From: Roseiarcus sp963721905 | GTDB taxonomy: Bacteria > Pseudomonadota > Alphaproteobacteria > Rhizobiales > Beijerinckiaceae | Reading direction: 5' to 3' | Length of the DNA: 64,000 bases | Assembly: GCA_963721905.1 (NCBI GenBank) | Contig: CAVRMF010000020.1 | Location: forward strand, 124,001-188,000 | Notes under the pieces: model-generated | The model's input: only the letters and a program-made list of their open reading frames with translations | Told to the model about the DNA's origin: nothing | Database searches by the model: none | Part shown: positions 7,078-16,147 of the stretch, piece by piece | Layout: the number at the start of each line of letters is the position of its first letter | How positions within the stretch are numbered: the first letter of the stretch is position 1 | Made by a program: the position numbers and the translations under genes

Positions 7078-10000
7078 TTAATAGAGGCCGCTTGCGGTCG
7101 GATCGGCCGGCGCCGCGTGCTCGGGCGCCGAATGCGGTTTGGGTCTCGACGGAGGGACCGGGGCGTCGACGGGTGGCGCATTGACGCCTAACTGGTCGGC
7201 GCGAACGGACGAGTTGTTGGAGACGGCCGGCGGCTTTGCCACAGTGTTTGGAGCCAGATCCGGCGGGAGCTCAGGCTCAGAGGCGGCCTTTTCTGCCGCT
7301 GCCTTGTCTGCCGCCGCCTTCTCCGCCGCTGCCTTTTCCGCCGCTGCCTTTTCCGCCGCCGCCTCTCTCTCGGCCGCCAGATGTTCAGCGAGCCCTTTCA
7401 GTCGCGCCTGCTCGGCGCGCCAGTCCTCGATTTCCGCCGCTCGTCGATCCATGAACCGCTCGCCCTTCAGGCGCCGGTTGAAGAAAGCGCGTTCGCGGAT
7501 GTCGGCCTCGAGTGCGGCGATGCGCTCGCTTTCGCGCGCAATCGCCTGCGTCGCAAGACCGGCGGAGAGCGCGCTGACGTCAAGCCGCCGCTTCTGCGTA
7601 TCCTGCCCGTCGTCGATCGTGATTGTCGCGCCGGGCGGCGGTCCAGACCAGAATTTGAGATCGGCCGACGTCGAGGCGAGCGCGAGCCTGGTCTCGAGCG
7701 CCAGTCGACGCAAATCGAGGCTGGCGTCGAGGATCGCTCCCCCGCGTGGCAGCGCGATGGCGAGTGGACCGAATTTTAGCGTCCCCGATGTCAGCGCGAC
7801 TGGCGTCGTCCCGCCCGGAATCGGCAATGGCGCTTTGTTGAGTTCGATTCCAAAAGCATAGGCGATGCTGGTCTCGTCCAGTGGGGCGTCCGGCGCCTGC
7901 GCCTGGGCGACGACCCGGTCGAGCGCCGCGGGGTCACTTCGTGCAAGCGCCGCCCCTGCGAATTGGGCGGTCCCGCTTCCCGCAAGGCCGTCAACCAGAG
8001 TTTCGGCGCTTCGTCCGGTCGACGCGAACTCCAGCGTCCCGCCGAGCCTGCCCGAAAATCCCGGCCGGGCGATCGCGAGCCCGTCGGCGCTGAGCGCCCC
8101 TGTCAGCGTCGCAGTCTCCTTGTCGCGCCGGAGCGTCAGGCGGCCAGACGCTGCGCCTTGGGCGACCTTCATCGCGATGTCGTCGAGATCGAGCCTGCCC
8201 TTGTCGAGCCGCAACGTCGTGGAGAAGCCCTGCGACGGCAGCCCGTCGGCCAGGTCGAGCGTTCCCACGTGAAGGCGCACAGCGAGCGCGGGAGGATTCA
8301 CTGGCGCAGTGGCGAACTTTGCGTCCGACCAGCGCGCTCCAGCCTTCACCGCTTGAGGCGCCCCAAGAACCAGGGCGAAAAGGTCCGCGAGCCGTAGCCG
8401 ATCGAGCGCGAGATCGCCCGTAACCTCGGCTGGCGAAGGCGCCGGCGCGATCGCGGCTGCGGCGCCGAGCGCCTCCTCGCCCCGGGCGACCGCAGGATTG
8501 GCGATCCCCGAAGCTTCCGGACCGGCGACGGGCCGATAGACGAGGCTGCCGCTCGCCTTGACGCCTGCGACCGTGGCGACGAGCCGAGAGGCGGTCCATT
8601 GATCGCCGCGCAAGGTCAGGTCCGCGCCTGCGTCGACCGGTCCGATCATGCCTCCAGCCGGCGCGATGCCGAGCGTGGCGATGAACGGCGCGACATTCGT
8701 CCCGTTCAGTTTGATCGAACCGAACAGCCGCGCGTCACCGCGCTCGGCGGCCGGCAGAATGCGGCCGCGCCCCGCAAGATTGACGCCCGCGAGCGTAGCC
8801 GTCCCATCCACGTCATAGCCGGCGTTCCACGTGCCGGAGGCCTGGAGCGCAACGTGTCCCCGCCCACTCGGTACGCTTGCGCCGCTGAGCCCGAGCTGGC
8901 GCAGAAGGGCGACCGAATTGGGCGAGTCGAGACTGACCGTCACAACCTGGCGATCGCCTGTGCCGCTCGGTTCGACGCTAACCGTTGCCTGTGTCTGGCC
9001 GACCGACCCGCTCGCCTTGAATGAACTGAGGGAGGCGGCGCCGACGGCGCCGGAACCGCCACGCGCCTCGAAGGCAAGCGCGGTTGGGGAGAGAAGGGCG
9101 GCGCGCTCGGTCAGCGCCCGACTCCATTCTCCCGGGGCGATCCGGGCGACGAGGACGGCGAAGTCGCGCAGGCGATCTGCGTGCAAGTGTCCCGTCGCCG
9201 CGACCCCATCCTGTCCGATCGCGCCTTGAGCGTCGAGGTTTGCGCCGCCGAGGTCCGCGATGCTCAGGCGATCGAGCGTGATATTCGGTCCGTTCTTGGT
9301 CACCTTCAGCGCGAGCGAGCCGCTATTGATCTCCGTGTCGTTGACGCGGGACACGTGCAATGTCTTGGCCCGCAAGGAGAGTGACAGATCGAGATCGCCG
9401 ATCAACGCCCCACTGGCGTCGATGTTCGGGAGCGCATCCGCATCAAGCTGGTCGCTCGAGAGATCCATAGTGAGGCGGCCCAGATCCGCGCCGGTCGGGC
9501 TCGTGAAAGCGAGCGAACCTTCGAGCGTTGATCGATCGAGCATGACCTTGACGTCGCGTCCCGAAAAGCCGGCGGCCGACGCCTCGACATGCCCCGAGAG
9601 CGCGGCGCTGCGGTCAGCCAACGCTTCCCCCCCAAGCGCGGCGAGATTTGCAGCGAACCCGGAGACCCCGGGGCTTGCCCACTGGCGAAGAAGGGCGAAG
9701 TCCTCCGTGGCAAAGTCAATCGTTCCGTCGAACTTCGCCGCCGCGCCCGTCTCGAGATCGCCTTCTCCGCTTAGCCTGGTGTGGCCCGGAAAGCCGAGAT
9801 CGAAGCGGGCGTGCAGCAGCGCGCCTGGCGCAGACCGTATGCTCGCGGACACATCGGACACCGTGTCCGCGCCCAGAATGATGGTGTCCGCGACGAGCTT
9901 GGCCTCGACCGTCACTGGACTCTTCTCGGTAAGAACCGGCGCGAGCGCGTCAGTTAGGATCGCAATGGCGCGCGCTGGTGCGACGCCGTCCTCCCCCTTG

Positions 10001-10950
10001 CGGCGCAGGAGCGCATCGAGATTGGCCTGTTTCGCCTTCGCCTCGATCATTAGTCGAACGGGCGAAGCGTAGGTCAGCGTTGCGCCGCCGTCGGCGCTCA
10101 CCGCTCGCTCCTCGGGCCCAAAGCGGAACTGGGCCTCCTCAAGCGCCGCGCGATCGAGACCGATGGTCATTCGCCCGGCCGCTCGCCAGCCTATCGGTCC
10201 GTCGGCGCCGGGCGCCGCGCCGACCAGCGTCCCGGACCCGGAAAGGCTCGGACCCTTGGCGGCAGGACCTGGATCGGTCAGCGCGCCGTCGAATTCGAGC
10301 GCCGGCCAGCTCGGGCCCGCGTCCACCGAGGCCCGGACCGGCGTTCCCGCCGGACCGGTCTTTTCCGTCGCAAGGCGAAAGACGACCGGCGCCCCGGCCG
10401 GACCCGAGAACCGGCCCGAAACGTGAAAGGGCCCGGCGAGCGACGGCGCGTCCGCGTCGAGCTCGAGGCCGTCGATCGTCCGCGCTGCGACTCCGGCGCC
10501 CGCCGCGATCCGGATCGTTCCATCGCGCGCGATGAGGCGGTCGAAGCCGACCGCGTCGGCCCCCTTCAACGGGGCCGAGGGCAAAATCAGCGACCCGTCG
10601 GTGCGGCGGGCCAGGATCAGAACCGGCTTCTCGAACCGGATTTCGGTGAAGCGGATCGCCCCGCTCGCGAGCTTGACCAGCGCAAGCTCAAGCCGCGCCT
10701 TCTCGAACGACAGCCGCGGCGCCGCCGGCCCCGGTCCGGCCGCGGACCCTGCGCCCAGGTCCAGATAGGGGATTGGCAGCAGCCTCAGTGTGATCGGCCC
10801 GCTGAGGGACACCCGGGCGCCGACCATCGCCCCGAGCCGCGCCTCGATCTCGGCCCGATGGGCCGACCAGTCGACGAACAGCGGCGCGATCAGCGCCGTC
10901 GAGAGGATCGCGACCAGCGCGACAGCGACGATAGTTAGAACAATGCGCAC
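7078..10950 (-). CDS. AsmA family membrane-anchored protein
   Basis: A very large protein (1290 residues from the GTG at 10950; a GTG at 11013 is also open). A single N-terminal membrane helix (I-V-L-T-I-V-A-V-A-L-V) is followed by L-F-V-D-W-S-A-H-R-A-E-I-E, the hallmark of AsmA, and many repeated beta segments. AsmA-like proteins are periplasmic bridges linked to lipid transport and outer-membrane assembly. An AsmA-2 type domain lies near residues 920-1090. A charged coiled coil with repeated A-A-A-E-K and a Pro-rich tail closes the protein. Whether it carries phospholipid here is inference from the family. Confidence 0.85.
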   Translation of the reverse strand: MRIVLTIVAVALVAILSTALIAPLFVDWSAHRAEIEARLGAMVGARVSLSGPITLRLLPIPYLDLGAGSAAGPGPAAPRLSFEKARLELALVKLASGAIRFTEIRFEKPVLILARRTDGSLILPSAPLKGADAVGFDRLIARDGTIRIAAGAGVAARTIDGLELDADAPSLAGPFHVSGRFSGPAGAPVVFRLATEKTGPAGTPVRASVDAGPSWPALEFDGALTDPGPAAKGPSLSGSGTLVGAAPGADGPIGWRAAGRMTIGLDRAALEEAQFRFGPEERAVSADGGATLTYASPVRLMIEAKAKQANLDALLRRKGEDGVAPARAIAILTDALAPVLTEKSPVTVEAKLVADTIILGADTVSDVSASIRSAPGALLHARFDLGFPGHTRLSGEGDLETGAAAKFDGTIDFATEDFALLRQWASPGVSGFAANLAALGGEALADRSAALSGHVEASAAGFSGRDVKVMLDRSTLEGSLAFTSPTGADLGRLTMDLSSDQLDADALPNIDASGALIGDLDLSLSLRAKTLHVSRVNDTEINSGSLALKVTKNGPNITLDRLSIADLGGANLDAQGAIGQDGVAATGHLHADRLRDFAVLVARIAPGEWSRALTERAALLSPTALAFEARGGSGAVGAASLSSFKASGSVGQTQATVSVEPSGTGDRQVVTVSLDSPNSVALLRQLGLSGASVPSGRGHVALQASGTWNAGYDVDGTATLAGVNLAGRGRILPAAERGDARLFGSIKLNGTNVAPFIATLGIAPAGGMIGPVDAGADLTLRGDQWTASRLVATVAGVKASGSLVYRPVAGPEASGIANPAVARGEEALGAAAAIAPAPSPAEVTGDLALDRLRLADLFALVLGAPQAVKAGARWSDAKFATAPVNPPALAVRLHVGTLDLADGLPSQGFSTTLRLDKGRLDLDDIAMKVAQGAASGRLTLRRDKETATLTGALSADGLAIARPGFSGRLGGTLEFASTGRSAETLVDGLAGSGTAQFAGAALARSDPAALDRVVAQAQAPDAPLDETSIAYAFGIELNKAPLPIPGGTTPVALTSGTLKFGPLAIALPRGGAILDASLDLRRLALETRLALASTSADLKFWSGPPPGATITIDDGQDTQKRRLDVSALSAGLATQAIARESERIAALEADIRERAFFNRRLKGERFMDRRAAEIEDWRAEQARLKGLAEHLAAEREAAAEKAAAEKAAAEKAAADKAAAEKAASEPELPPDLAPNTVAKPPAVSNNSSVRADQLGVNAPPVDAPVPPSRPKPHSAPEHAAPADPTASGLY
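7284..7363 (-). repeat. tandem 15-bp repeat inside the AsmA gene
   Basis: About five copies of a 15-base unit close to GCCTTTTCCGCCGCT. Read on the minus strand it encodes repeated A-A-A-E-K or A-A-A-D-K. The unit is a multiple of three, so copy-number change would lengthen or shorten the coiled coil without breaking the frame. Confidence 0.8.
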
Positions 10951-11067
10951 GGAGGAACGATTTTCACTTCGCCTCGACTGGAAGCCACGGCCGGAACTGC
11001 GCAACCATCGCACGCCAAAATGACGCGAAAGTGTGGCGGTGACAACAAAGGCCGCCGCCGAGGTCCC

Positions 11068-11517
11068 TCAGCGCGCCCGCTCCCAGCCGTCGTCGCCTTC
11101 GCGCCAATAGCTGAGCGTCCGCCCTTCGTCTCTCAGAGCCTTCCACCGAGCGCGCGCCTCGGAGACCGCCTCCTCATCGCGCCCGTCGAACAGAAAGACT
11201 ACCTCTTCGAACGCGTCGTCCTCGGGGCTCGCCTCGGCGCCGGAGAGCAGTACAAGCATCTTCGCCTTGTTGGGATTTTCCGTCCGCGTCGTCAGGAAGA
11301 TCGGGTGCGACGCCGGTTCGCCCTCGCCCGCCGCGCCATGGGGCAGAAAGCTCGCGTCGTCGTAGGTCCACAGGCGATCGTTGAGCGCGGCGACCATTTC
11401 TTCGGAGGGGGCGCGCACGATGATGCGTCGCCCGGCCTCGTAAGCTCGCTCCAGCAAGTGCGGCAGCGCCTGGTCGACCCGAAAGCGTTCGAGATGATGG
11501 AAGCGAAATTCGGTCAC
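11068..11517 (-). CDS. holC: DNA polymerase III chi subunit
   Basis: A 149-residue HolC homologue with a GTG start. Features are E-F-R-F-H-H-L-E at the N-terminus, R-A-Y-E-A-G-R-R-I-I-V-R-A, L-N-D-R-L-W-T-Y-D-D-A-S-F-L-P-H-G (the family core) and the C-terminal W-K-A-L-R-D-E-G-R-T-L-S-Y-W-R-E. Chi links the clamp loader to single-strand binding protein. The position near pepA on the same strand is the common alphaproteobacterial arrangement. Confidence 0.9.
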   Translation of the reverse strand: MTEFRFHHLERFRVDQALPHLLERAYEAGRRIIVRAPSEEMVAALNDRLWTYDDASFLPHGAAGEGEPASHPIFLTTRTENPNKAKMLVLLSGAEASPEDDAFEEVVFLFDGRDEEAVSEARARWKALRDEGRTLSYWREGDDGWERAR

Positions 11518-11633
11518 GGCGCAACTTTCCAGAGACCAAGAGGCGGGCCGCCTCTTGAGACACTGACCAGAGATTTTTCAACCCCGAAAGGCGTGGACCG
11601 GCTTCGTTTGAAGCGAAGCCGCCGCGGATCGTC

Positions 11634-12164
11634 TTACTCTCCGGCCGGACCGACGATGACGAAAGTGCGGTCGGATTCGGTCGCCATCAGTCCCAGGCTT
11701 ACGCGTCCGGGAAAGTGCTGTTCGGTCTTGCCGGCGAGATAGACATCGCCGCGCTGGCGCGAGGCGTTAAAAAATTCGCGCGCGTCGGCGCTCATGTCGT
11801 GAAGCACGCCGCGGCTCTTGGCCTCGTCCCACCCCAAGGCCGCACGCAGGGCGGCTGCTTCGAAGCGCTCGAAATTCGTCGTCGTCCGCGCATTGGCCGG
11901 CTCGCTGATCCGCGCCTCGAACCGCAGCAGTTCGTCGCCGCGGCAACTGAGCGTCGCATCGACGTCAACCTTGGTCGTAACGTCGAACATATTGGCGTCC
12001 GAGCGGGTGCGGGAGACCACGATCGCATGCGAGAACTCGACCCCCAAGTCGCTGGCGCCGGCGCGAAGAGCGGCCGAAAAGGCGTCGCAGCTGGCAATCG
12101 CCCACGCCGGCTCCGCGCTTGCTCCTGCCAGCGCAAGCGCCAAGACCGTGGATCGTAGCCGCAT
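11634..12164 (-). CDS. secreted protein of unknown function
   Basis: A 176-residue protein with a signal peptide (L-R-S-T-V-L-A-L-A-L-A-G-A, cleavage near A-W-A-I). Only two cysteines remain after it (C-D-A-F and S-C-R-G), which could form one disulfide. I do not recognise a domain. It lies between pepA and holC on the same strand, 33 bp from the pepA stop, so it is probably co-transcribed with pepA. Function cannot be assigned. Confidence 0.6.
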   Translation of the reverse strand: MRLRSTVLALALAGASAEPAWAIASCDAFSAALRAGASDLGVEFSHAIVVSRTRSDANMFDVTTKVDVDATLSCRGDELLRFEARISEPANARTTTNFERFEAAALRAALGWDEAKSRGVLHDMSADAREFFNASRQRGDVYLAGKTEQHFPGRVSLGLMATESDRTFVIVGPAGE

Positions 12165-12197
12165 CCTGCTCTCCCAGCCCCGTCGCTCAATCGATCT

Positions 12198-13697
12198 TTA
12201 GTCTTCGTAGGAGTTGGCAATGAGACGGTTCAGGAGCCGCACGCCCCATCCCGACCCCCAGGATGGATTGATGTCCGACGATGGCGATCCCATGGCCGTT
12301 CCGGCGACGTCCAGGTGCGCCCAGGGCGTATCCTTAATAAAGCGTTGCAGGAACTGCGCGGCGGTGATCGAACCGCCGTGGCGCCCCCCGGTGTTCTTCA
12401 TGTCGGCAAACTTGGAATCGATGAGCTTGTCGTACGCTTGTCCCAGCGGCATGCGCCAGACTTTCTCCCCTGTCGCATCGCCTGCGGCGATCAGCCGCTG
12501 CGCCAGTTCGTCGTTGTTGGAGAAGAGGCCGGCGAGTTCCTGGCCGAGCGCCACCATGATCGCGCCGGTCAGGGTCGCGAGATCGATGATGGCCCGGGGG
12601 GAAAACGTCTCCTGCGCGTACCATAGCGCGTCGGCGAGCACGAGACGCCCTTCTGCGTCGGTATTGACGATTTCGATCGTCTGTCCGGACATCGACGTCA
12701 AAATATCACCCGGCCGCATGGCGTCGCCGTCGGGCATGTTCTCGACGAGACCGATCACGCCGACGACGTTCGCCTTCGCTTTTCGCGTCGCCAGCGTGTC
12801 CAGAAGGCCCACCACGCATGCCGCCCCGCCCATATCGCCTTTCATGTCCTCCATGCCCGAGGAGGGTTTGATGGAGATGCCGCCTGAATCGAAACAGACG
12901 CCTTTGCCGACGATGACGATCGGCTTCGCCCGCTTGGAGCGGGCTCCATTCCAGCGCAGGGTGACAAGGCGGCTGTCACGCGAGGAGCCCCGGCCAACCC
13001 CGAGCAGAGCGTTCATGCCGAGCTTTCCCATCGCCTTTTCGTCGAGAACGCTCACCTCGACCCCGAGTTTGTCCAGCGCCTTGGCGCGATCGGCGAATTC
13101 CGCAGGAAAGAGGACGTTCGGCGGCTCATTGACGAGATTGCGCGCAAGTTCGACGCCCTCGGCGACCGCAAATCGATCGTGCGAGGCCGCGCGCGCCGCA
13201 GCCGCGTGACCCAAGCCGATGACGAACTCGGGCGCCTGGCTGTTCTCGTCCTCGGCCTCTTTCTTGCGGGTCTTGTACTTGTCGAACCGATAGCCGCGAA
13301 GGCGCAGACCCAGCGCGAAATCCGCCGCCGCGGCGCCGTCCCAAGTCCCGGCGGGCGCCTCGAACGCGATTTCAACCCCTTGCGCGCCGGTCACTTTGCC
13401 GAAAACGAATCCCCCGAGCATGACGAAATCGAGCGCCGCGTTGTCCTTGCCAGGCGCGACCCCGACAACGACAAGCCTGGAGGCGTCGAGACCCGCCGGA
13501 GCAAGAATGTCCAGCGCGGTTCGCTGGGCGCCGCGGAAATTCGAGGCCTTGGCGGCGGTGCGGATCAGAGGCTCAAGATCCCCAAATTGCGCGGTCACCG
13601 CCGCAGCAGGCTTCATGTCAGCGCCAACGAATACAACGAGCGCGCTCCCCTTGGGCGCGGACAAAGAACCAAACGTGATCTTGACGGCTCCGCTCAT
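12198..13697 (-). CDS. pepA: leucyl aminopeptidase, M17 family
   Basis: A 499-residue cytosolic aminopeptidase. The C-terminal catalytic domain holds V-G-K-G-V-C-F-D-S-G-G-I-S-I-K-P (metal-binding lysine and aspartate) near residue 262 and the M17 signature N-T-D-A-E-G-R-L near 342, with the second metal site and catalytic arginine. The N-terminal macro-like domain covers about residues 1-160. The length matches E. coli PepA (503). The ATG at 13697 faces lptF divergently across a gap of about 255 bp. Confidence 0.95.
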   Translation of the reverse strand: MSGAVKITFGSLSAPKGSALVVFVGADMKPAAAVTAQFGDLEPLIRTAAKASNFRGAQRTALDILAPAGLDASRLVVVGVAPGKDNAALDFVMLGGFVFGKVTGAQGVEIAFEAPAGTWDGAAAADFALGLRLRGYRFDKYKTRKKEAEDENSQAPEFVIGLGHAAAARAASHDRFAVAEGVELARNLVNEPPNVLFPAEFADRAKALDKLGVEVSVLDEKAMGKLGMNALLGVGRGSSRDSRLVTLRWNGARSKRAKPIVIVGKGVCFDSGGISIKPSSGMEDMKGDMGGAACVVGLLDTLATRKAKANVVGVIGLVENMPDGDAMRPGDILTSMSGQTIEIVNTDAEGRLVLADALWYAQETFSPRAIIDLATLTGAIMVALGQELAGLFSNNDELAQRLIAAGDATGEKVWRMPLGQAYDKLIDSKFADMKNTGGRHGGSITAAQFLQRFIKDTPWAHLDVAGTAMGSPSSDINPSWGSGWGVRLLNRLIANSYED

Positions 13698-13973
13698 GTC
13701 CGGCTGGTTCCCATGTCTGGATGGACGCTCAATCGCCCGACGCCTTCCGGTGGAGCGACAAAGGTCGTCATATCGGGGGGTTTGCAGCGCCCGTCAATAA
13801 GTCGCCGCGTTTGCGCGGCACAAATCTCTGATAGAGAGGCGTCATTCGGCCGGGAGAGCACTTGCCTTGCGAACTGGAACTGGCCTTAAAAGGCGCTGGC
13901 CCCATGCGCATCTTCGCGGCGAACGAAGTCCGCGCCGTGCGCGGCGGCCCCGATGAGTTGAATTGAGCGTTAC

Positions 13974-15071
13974 GTGCTTCGGACGGCGACGACGGCTTTT
14001 CTATCCGGCCTTGTCATCTTGACTGGAGTCATCTGGATCACGCAAGCCCTGCGTCAGATCGACCTCCTGACCAGCAAGGGGCAGACGATCCTCATCTTCT
14101 TCATGATGACGGGGCTCGCCTTGCCGTCACTGGTCGGGATCATCGCGCCCGTCGCGCTGTTTGCAGGCGTCCTTTACACGCTGAACAAGCTCAACGGCGA
14201 TAGCGAACTCGTCGTCATGTCTGCTGCCGGAGTATCGCCGGGGCGGCTGTTGCGTCCGCTCGCGCTGCTTTCGACGGCCGTGTTCGCGATCGTGGCGTTA
14301 ATCTATATTCAGGTTTTGCCCTGGACCTTTGGGGCGATCGAGAACCTGACGACTTTCATTCGCGCCGATTTTATCTCGAATTTCGCCCGGCCCGGCGCCT
14401 TTTCCGATCTCGAACTGGGCTTCGTCTTCCATTATCGGGAACGCACACCTGACGGCGCCCTGCGCGGCGTATTCATGCAGGACCGCCGCGACCCGGCGCA
14501 CGTTTCGACTTATATTGCGGAAGCCGGCAAAACTCTCGAAAAGAACGGCGAAAGCTATCTTCAGCTGTCCAAAGGCGTCCTGCTGCGGCCGCAATCGGCT
14601 GGCGATTCGGCGATGGTGTCGTTCGACGATTACACCATCGACCTGTCCCAGTTCATGCAAGCCGTGAGTTCGATCAAGCGGCCGCGGGAGCGGACAACGG
14701 GTCAGCTGTGGGCGCCGAATGACAAGGATCGCGCCGACCCGGTCCTCGCGGGGCATATCCGCAGCGAGTTGCTCGATCGGTTGGCCAGTCCCCTTTACGC
14801 TCTTGTCGCCGGGCTTATCGCCTTCGCGGCGCTGGGCGAGGCGCGCACGACGCGCCAGGGACGCGGACTGGCGATTGGCGGAGCTATTCTGGCCTTCATT
14901 GGCGTTCGCATGCTTGGCATCGCCGCGACTACATTGACGGTCGGCGTTCCCGCGGCCGCGTATTTCGTTTGGGGCGTCCCCGTCGCCGCTGGCCTCGGCG
15001 CGCTGACGGTAATCTTCCGGCGAGAGCTTTTTTCGATTCCGGTCCCGCGCCTTCAGGCAAGGCCGGCATGA
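13974..15071 (+). CDS. lptF: LPS export ABC transporter permease LptF
   Basis: A 365-residue permease of the LptBFG complex in the inner membrane. It has two hydrophobic pairs at each end and a periplasmic domain between them. W-I-T-Q-A-L-R-Q-I-D-L-L near residue 20 and L-A-L-P-S-L-V-G-I-I-A-P near 48 are typical. The conserved I-E-R-Y lies upstream of the GTG at 13974, in the same frame, but an ATG at 13953 is separated from it by TGA at 13959-13961 (M-S-stop-I-E-R-Y). The protein must start at GTG 13974 or a non-standard ATT at 13962, unless the TGA is an error. lptG overlaps the end by 4 bp. Confidence 0.9.
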   Translation: MLRTATTAFLSGLVILTGVIWITQALRQIDLLTSKGQTILIFFMMTGLALPSLVGIIAPVALFAGVLYTLNKLNGDSELVVMSAAGVSPGRLLRPLALLSTAVFAIVALIYIQVLPWTFGAIENLTTFIRADFISNFARPGAFSDLELGFVFHYRERTPDGALRGVFMQDRRDPAHVSTYIAEAGKTLEKNGESYLQLSKGVLLRPQSAGDSAMVSFDDYTIDLSQFMQAVSSIKRPRERTTGQLWAPNDKDRADPVLAGHIRSELLDRLASPLYALVAGLIAFAALGEARTTRQGRGLAIGGAILAFIGVRMLGIAATTLTVGVPAAAYFVWGVPVAAGLGALTVIFRRELFSIPVPRLQARPA

Positions 15072-16147
15072 TGGGGCGAACGCTTTCGCTTTATCTGGCT
15101 GGTCGCTTCGCGCGTACTGTGATCGCAGTGTTTGCCGGGGTTTTTGCCCTCATCTATGTTGTCGATCTTGTCGAGATGTTGCGCCGCTCCGGGGACGCGC
15201 CGAAGGCAACCGCGCTCCTCATGGCCGCGCTCTCGTTCCTTCGAACGCCGACCGTCGCCGAGCAGGCCCTTCCGTTCGCGGTTTTGTTCGGCTCGATGAT
15301 CGCCTTTCTCAACCTCTCGCGTAAACTGGAGCTGGTCGTTGCGCGCGCGGCAGGCGTATCCGTCTGGCAAATTCTGGCCCCGCCGCTCATTGTCATCGCT
15401 GCGCTGGGCATTCTGTCGGTCGTCGCCTATAACCCGGCGTCAGCATGGATGAAGCAGCGGGCCGACGGCGTCGAAAACGACGTATTCGGAGGAAGGTCCA
15501 ACCCATGGGGCGACTTGTGGATTCGGCAAAAGAGCATTGACGGCCAAGCCATCATCCATGCGGGCGGCAAAGATGCGGAGGGCACACGGCTTAGCCACGT
15601 CGAAATCTTCAATTTCGACGACAAGGGCAACTTCGTGGAACGGGTCGATGCCGAGTCCGGCGAATTGCATGATGGTTTTTGGGAATTCCACGACGCCAAG
15701 ATTGTAACGCCCGGCGTCGAGACGCTGCCAGCGTCCACCTACCTGCTCGCGACGGCCCTTGATCGTCGCGAGGTCGCGCAGGCGTTTGTGGCGCCGGAAA
15801 CCGTATCGTTTTGGAGTTTGCCAAGCTTGGTCGAGCAGACGGCGAGAGCGGGCCTCGATCCGACCGCGTACCGTCTCAAATATCAGGAGCTTCTCGCCCG
15901 ACCCTTAACGCTGACGGCCATGGTGTTTGTTGCTGCATGCTTTTCATTAAGATTCTTCCGAATGGGCGGGGTCGAGTATATGGTTTCCGGTGGCGTCGCC
16001 GCCGGCTTCATGCTTTATGTGGCGACGAAAGTGATCAATGATCTCGGCGAGGCTGGCTTCATCAGCGCAACCGTTGCTGGATGGTCTCCTGGACTTGTCG
16101 GGTGTCTGTTTGGCGTTTACGTCCTGCTGCAGCAGGAAGATGGTTGA
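15068..16147 (+). CDS. lptG: LPS export ABC transporter permease LptG
   Basis: A 359-residue partner of LptF. L-S-L-Y-L-A-G-R-F-A-R-T leads into the first membrane helix. L-R-T-P-T-V-A-E-Q-A-L-P-F-A-V-L-F-G-S-M follows near residue 60, then the jellyroll periplasmic domain, and three C-terminal helices including F-F-R-M-G-G-V-E-Y-M-V-S-G-G-V. The start at 15068 overlaps the lptF stop (ATGA), indicating coupled translation. The stop overlaps the lptD start by one base. Confidence 0.93.
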   Translation: MMGRTLSLYLAGRFARTVIAVFAGVFALIYVVDLVEMLRRSGDAPKATALLMAALSFLRTPTVAEQALPFAVLFGSMIAFLNLSRKLELVVARAAGVSVWQILAPPLIVIAALGILSVVAYNPASAWMKQRADGVENDVFGGRSNPWGDLWIRQKSIDGQAIIHAGGKDAEGTRLSHVEIFNFDDKGNFVERVDAESGELHDGFWEFHDAKIVTPGVETLPASTYLLATALDRREVAQAFVAPETVSFWSLPSLVEQTARAGLDPTAYRLKYQELLARPLTLTAMVFVAACFSLRFFRMGGVEYMVSGGVAAGFMLYVATKVINDLGEAGFISATVAGWSPGLVGCLFGVYVLLQQEDG

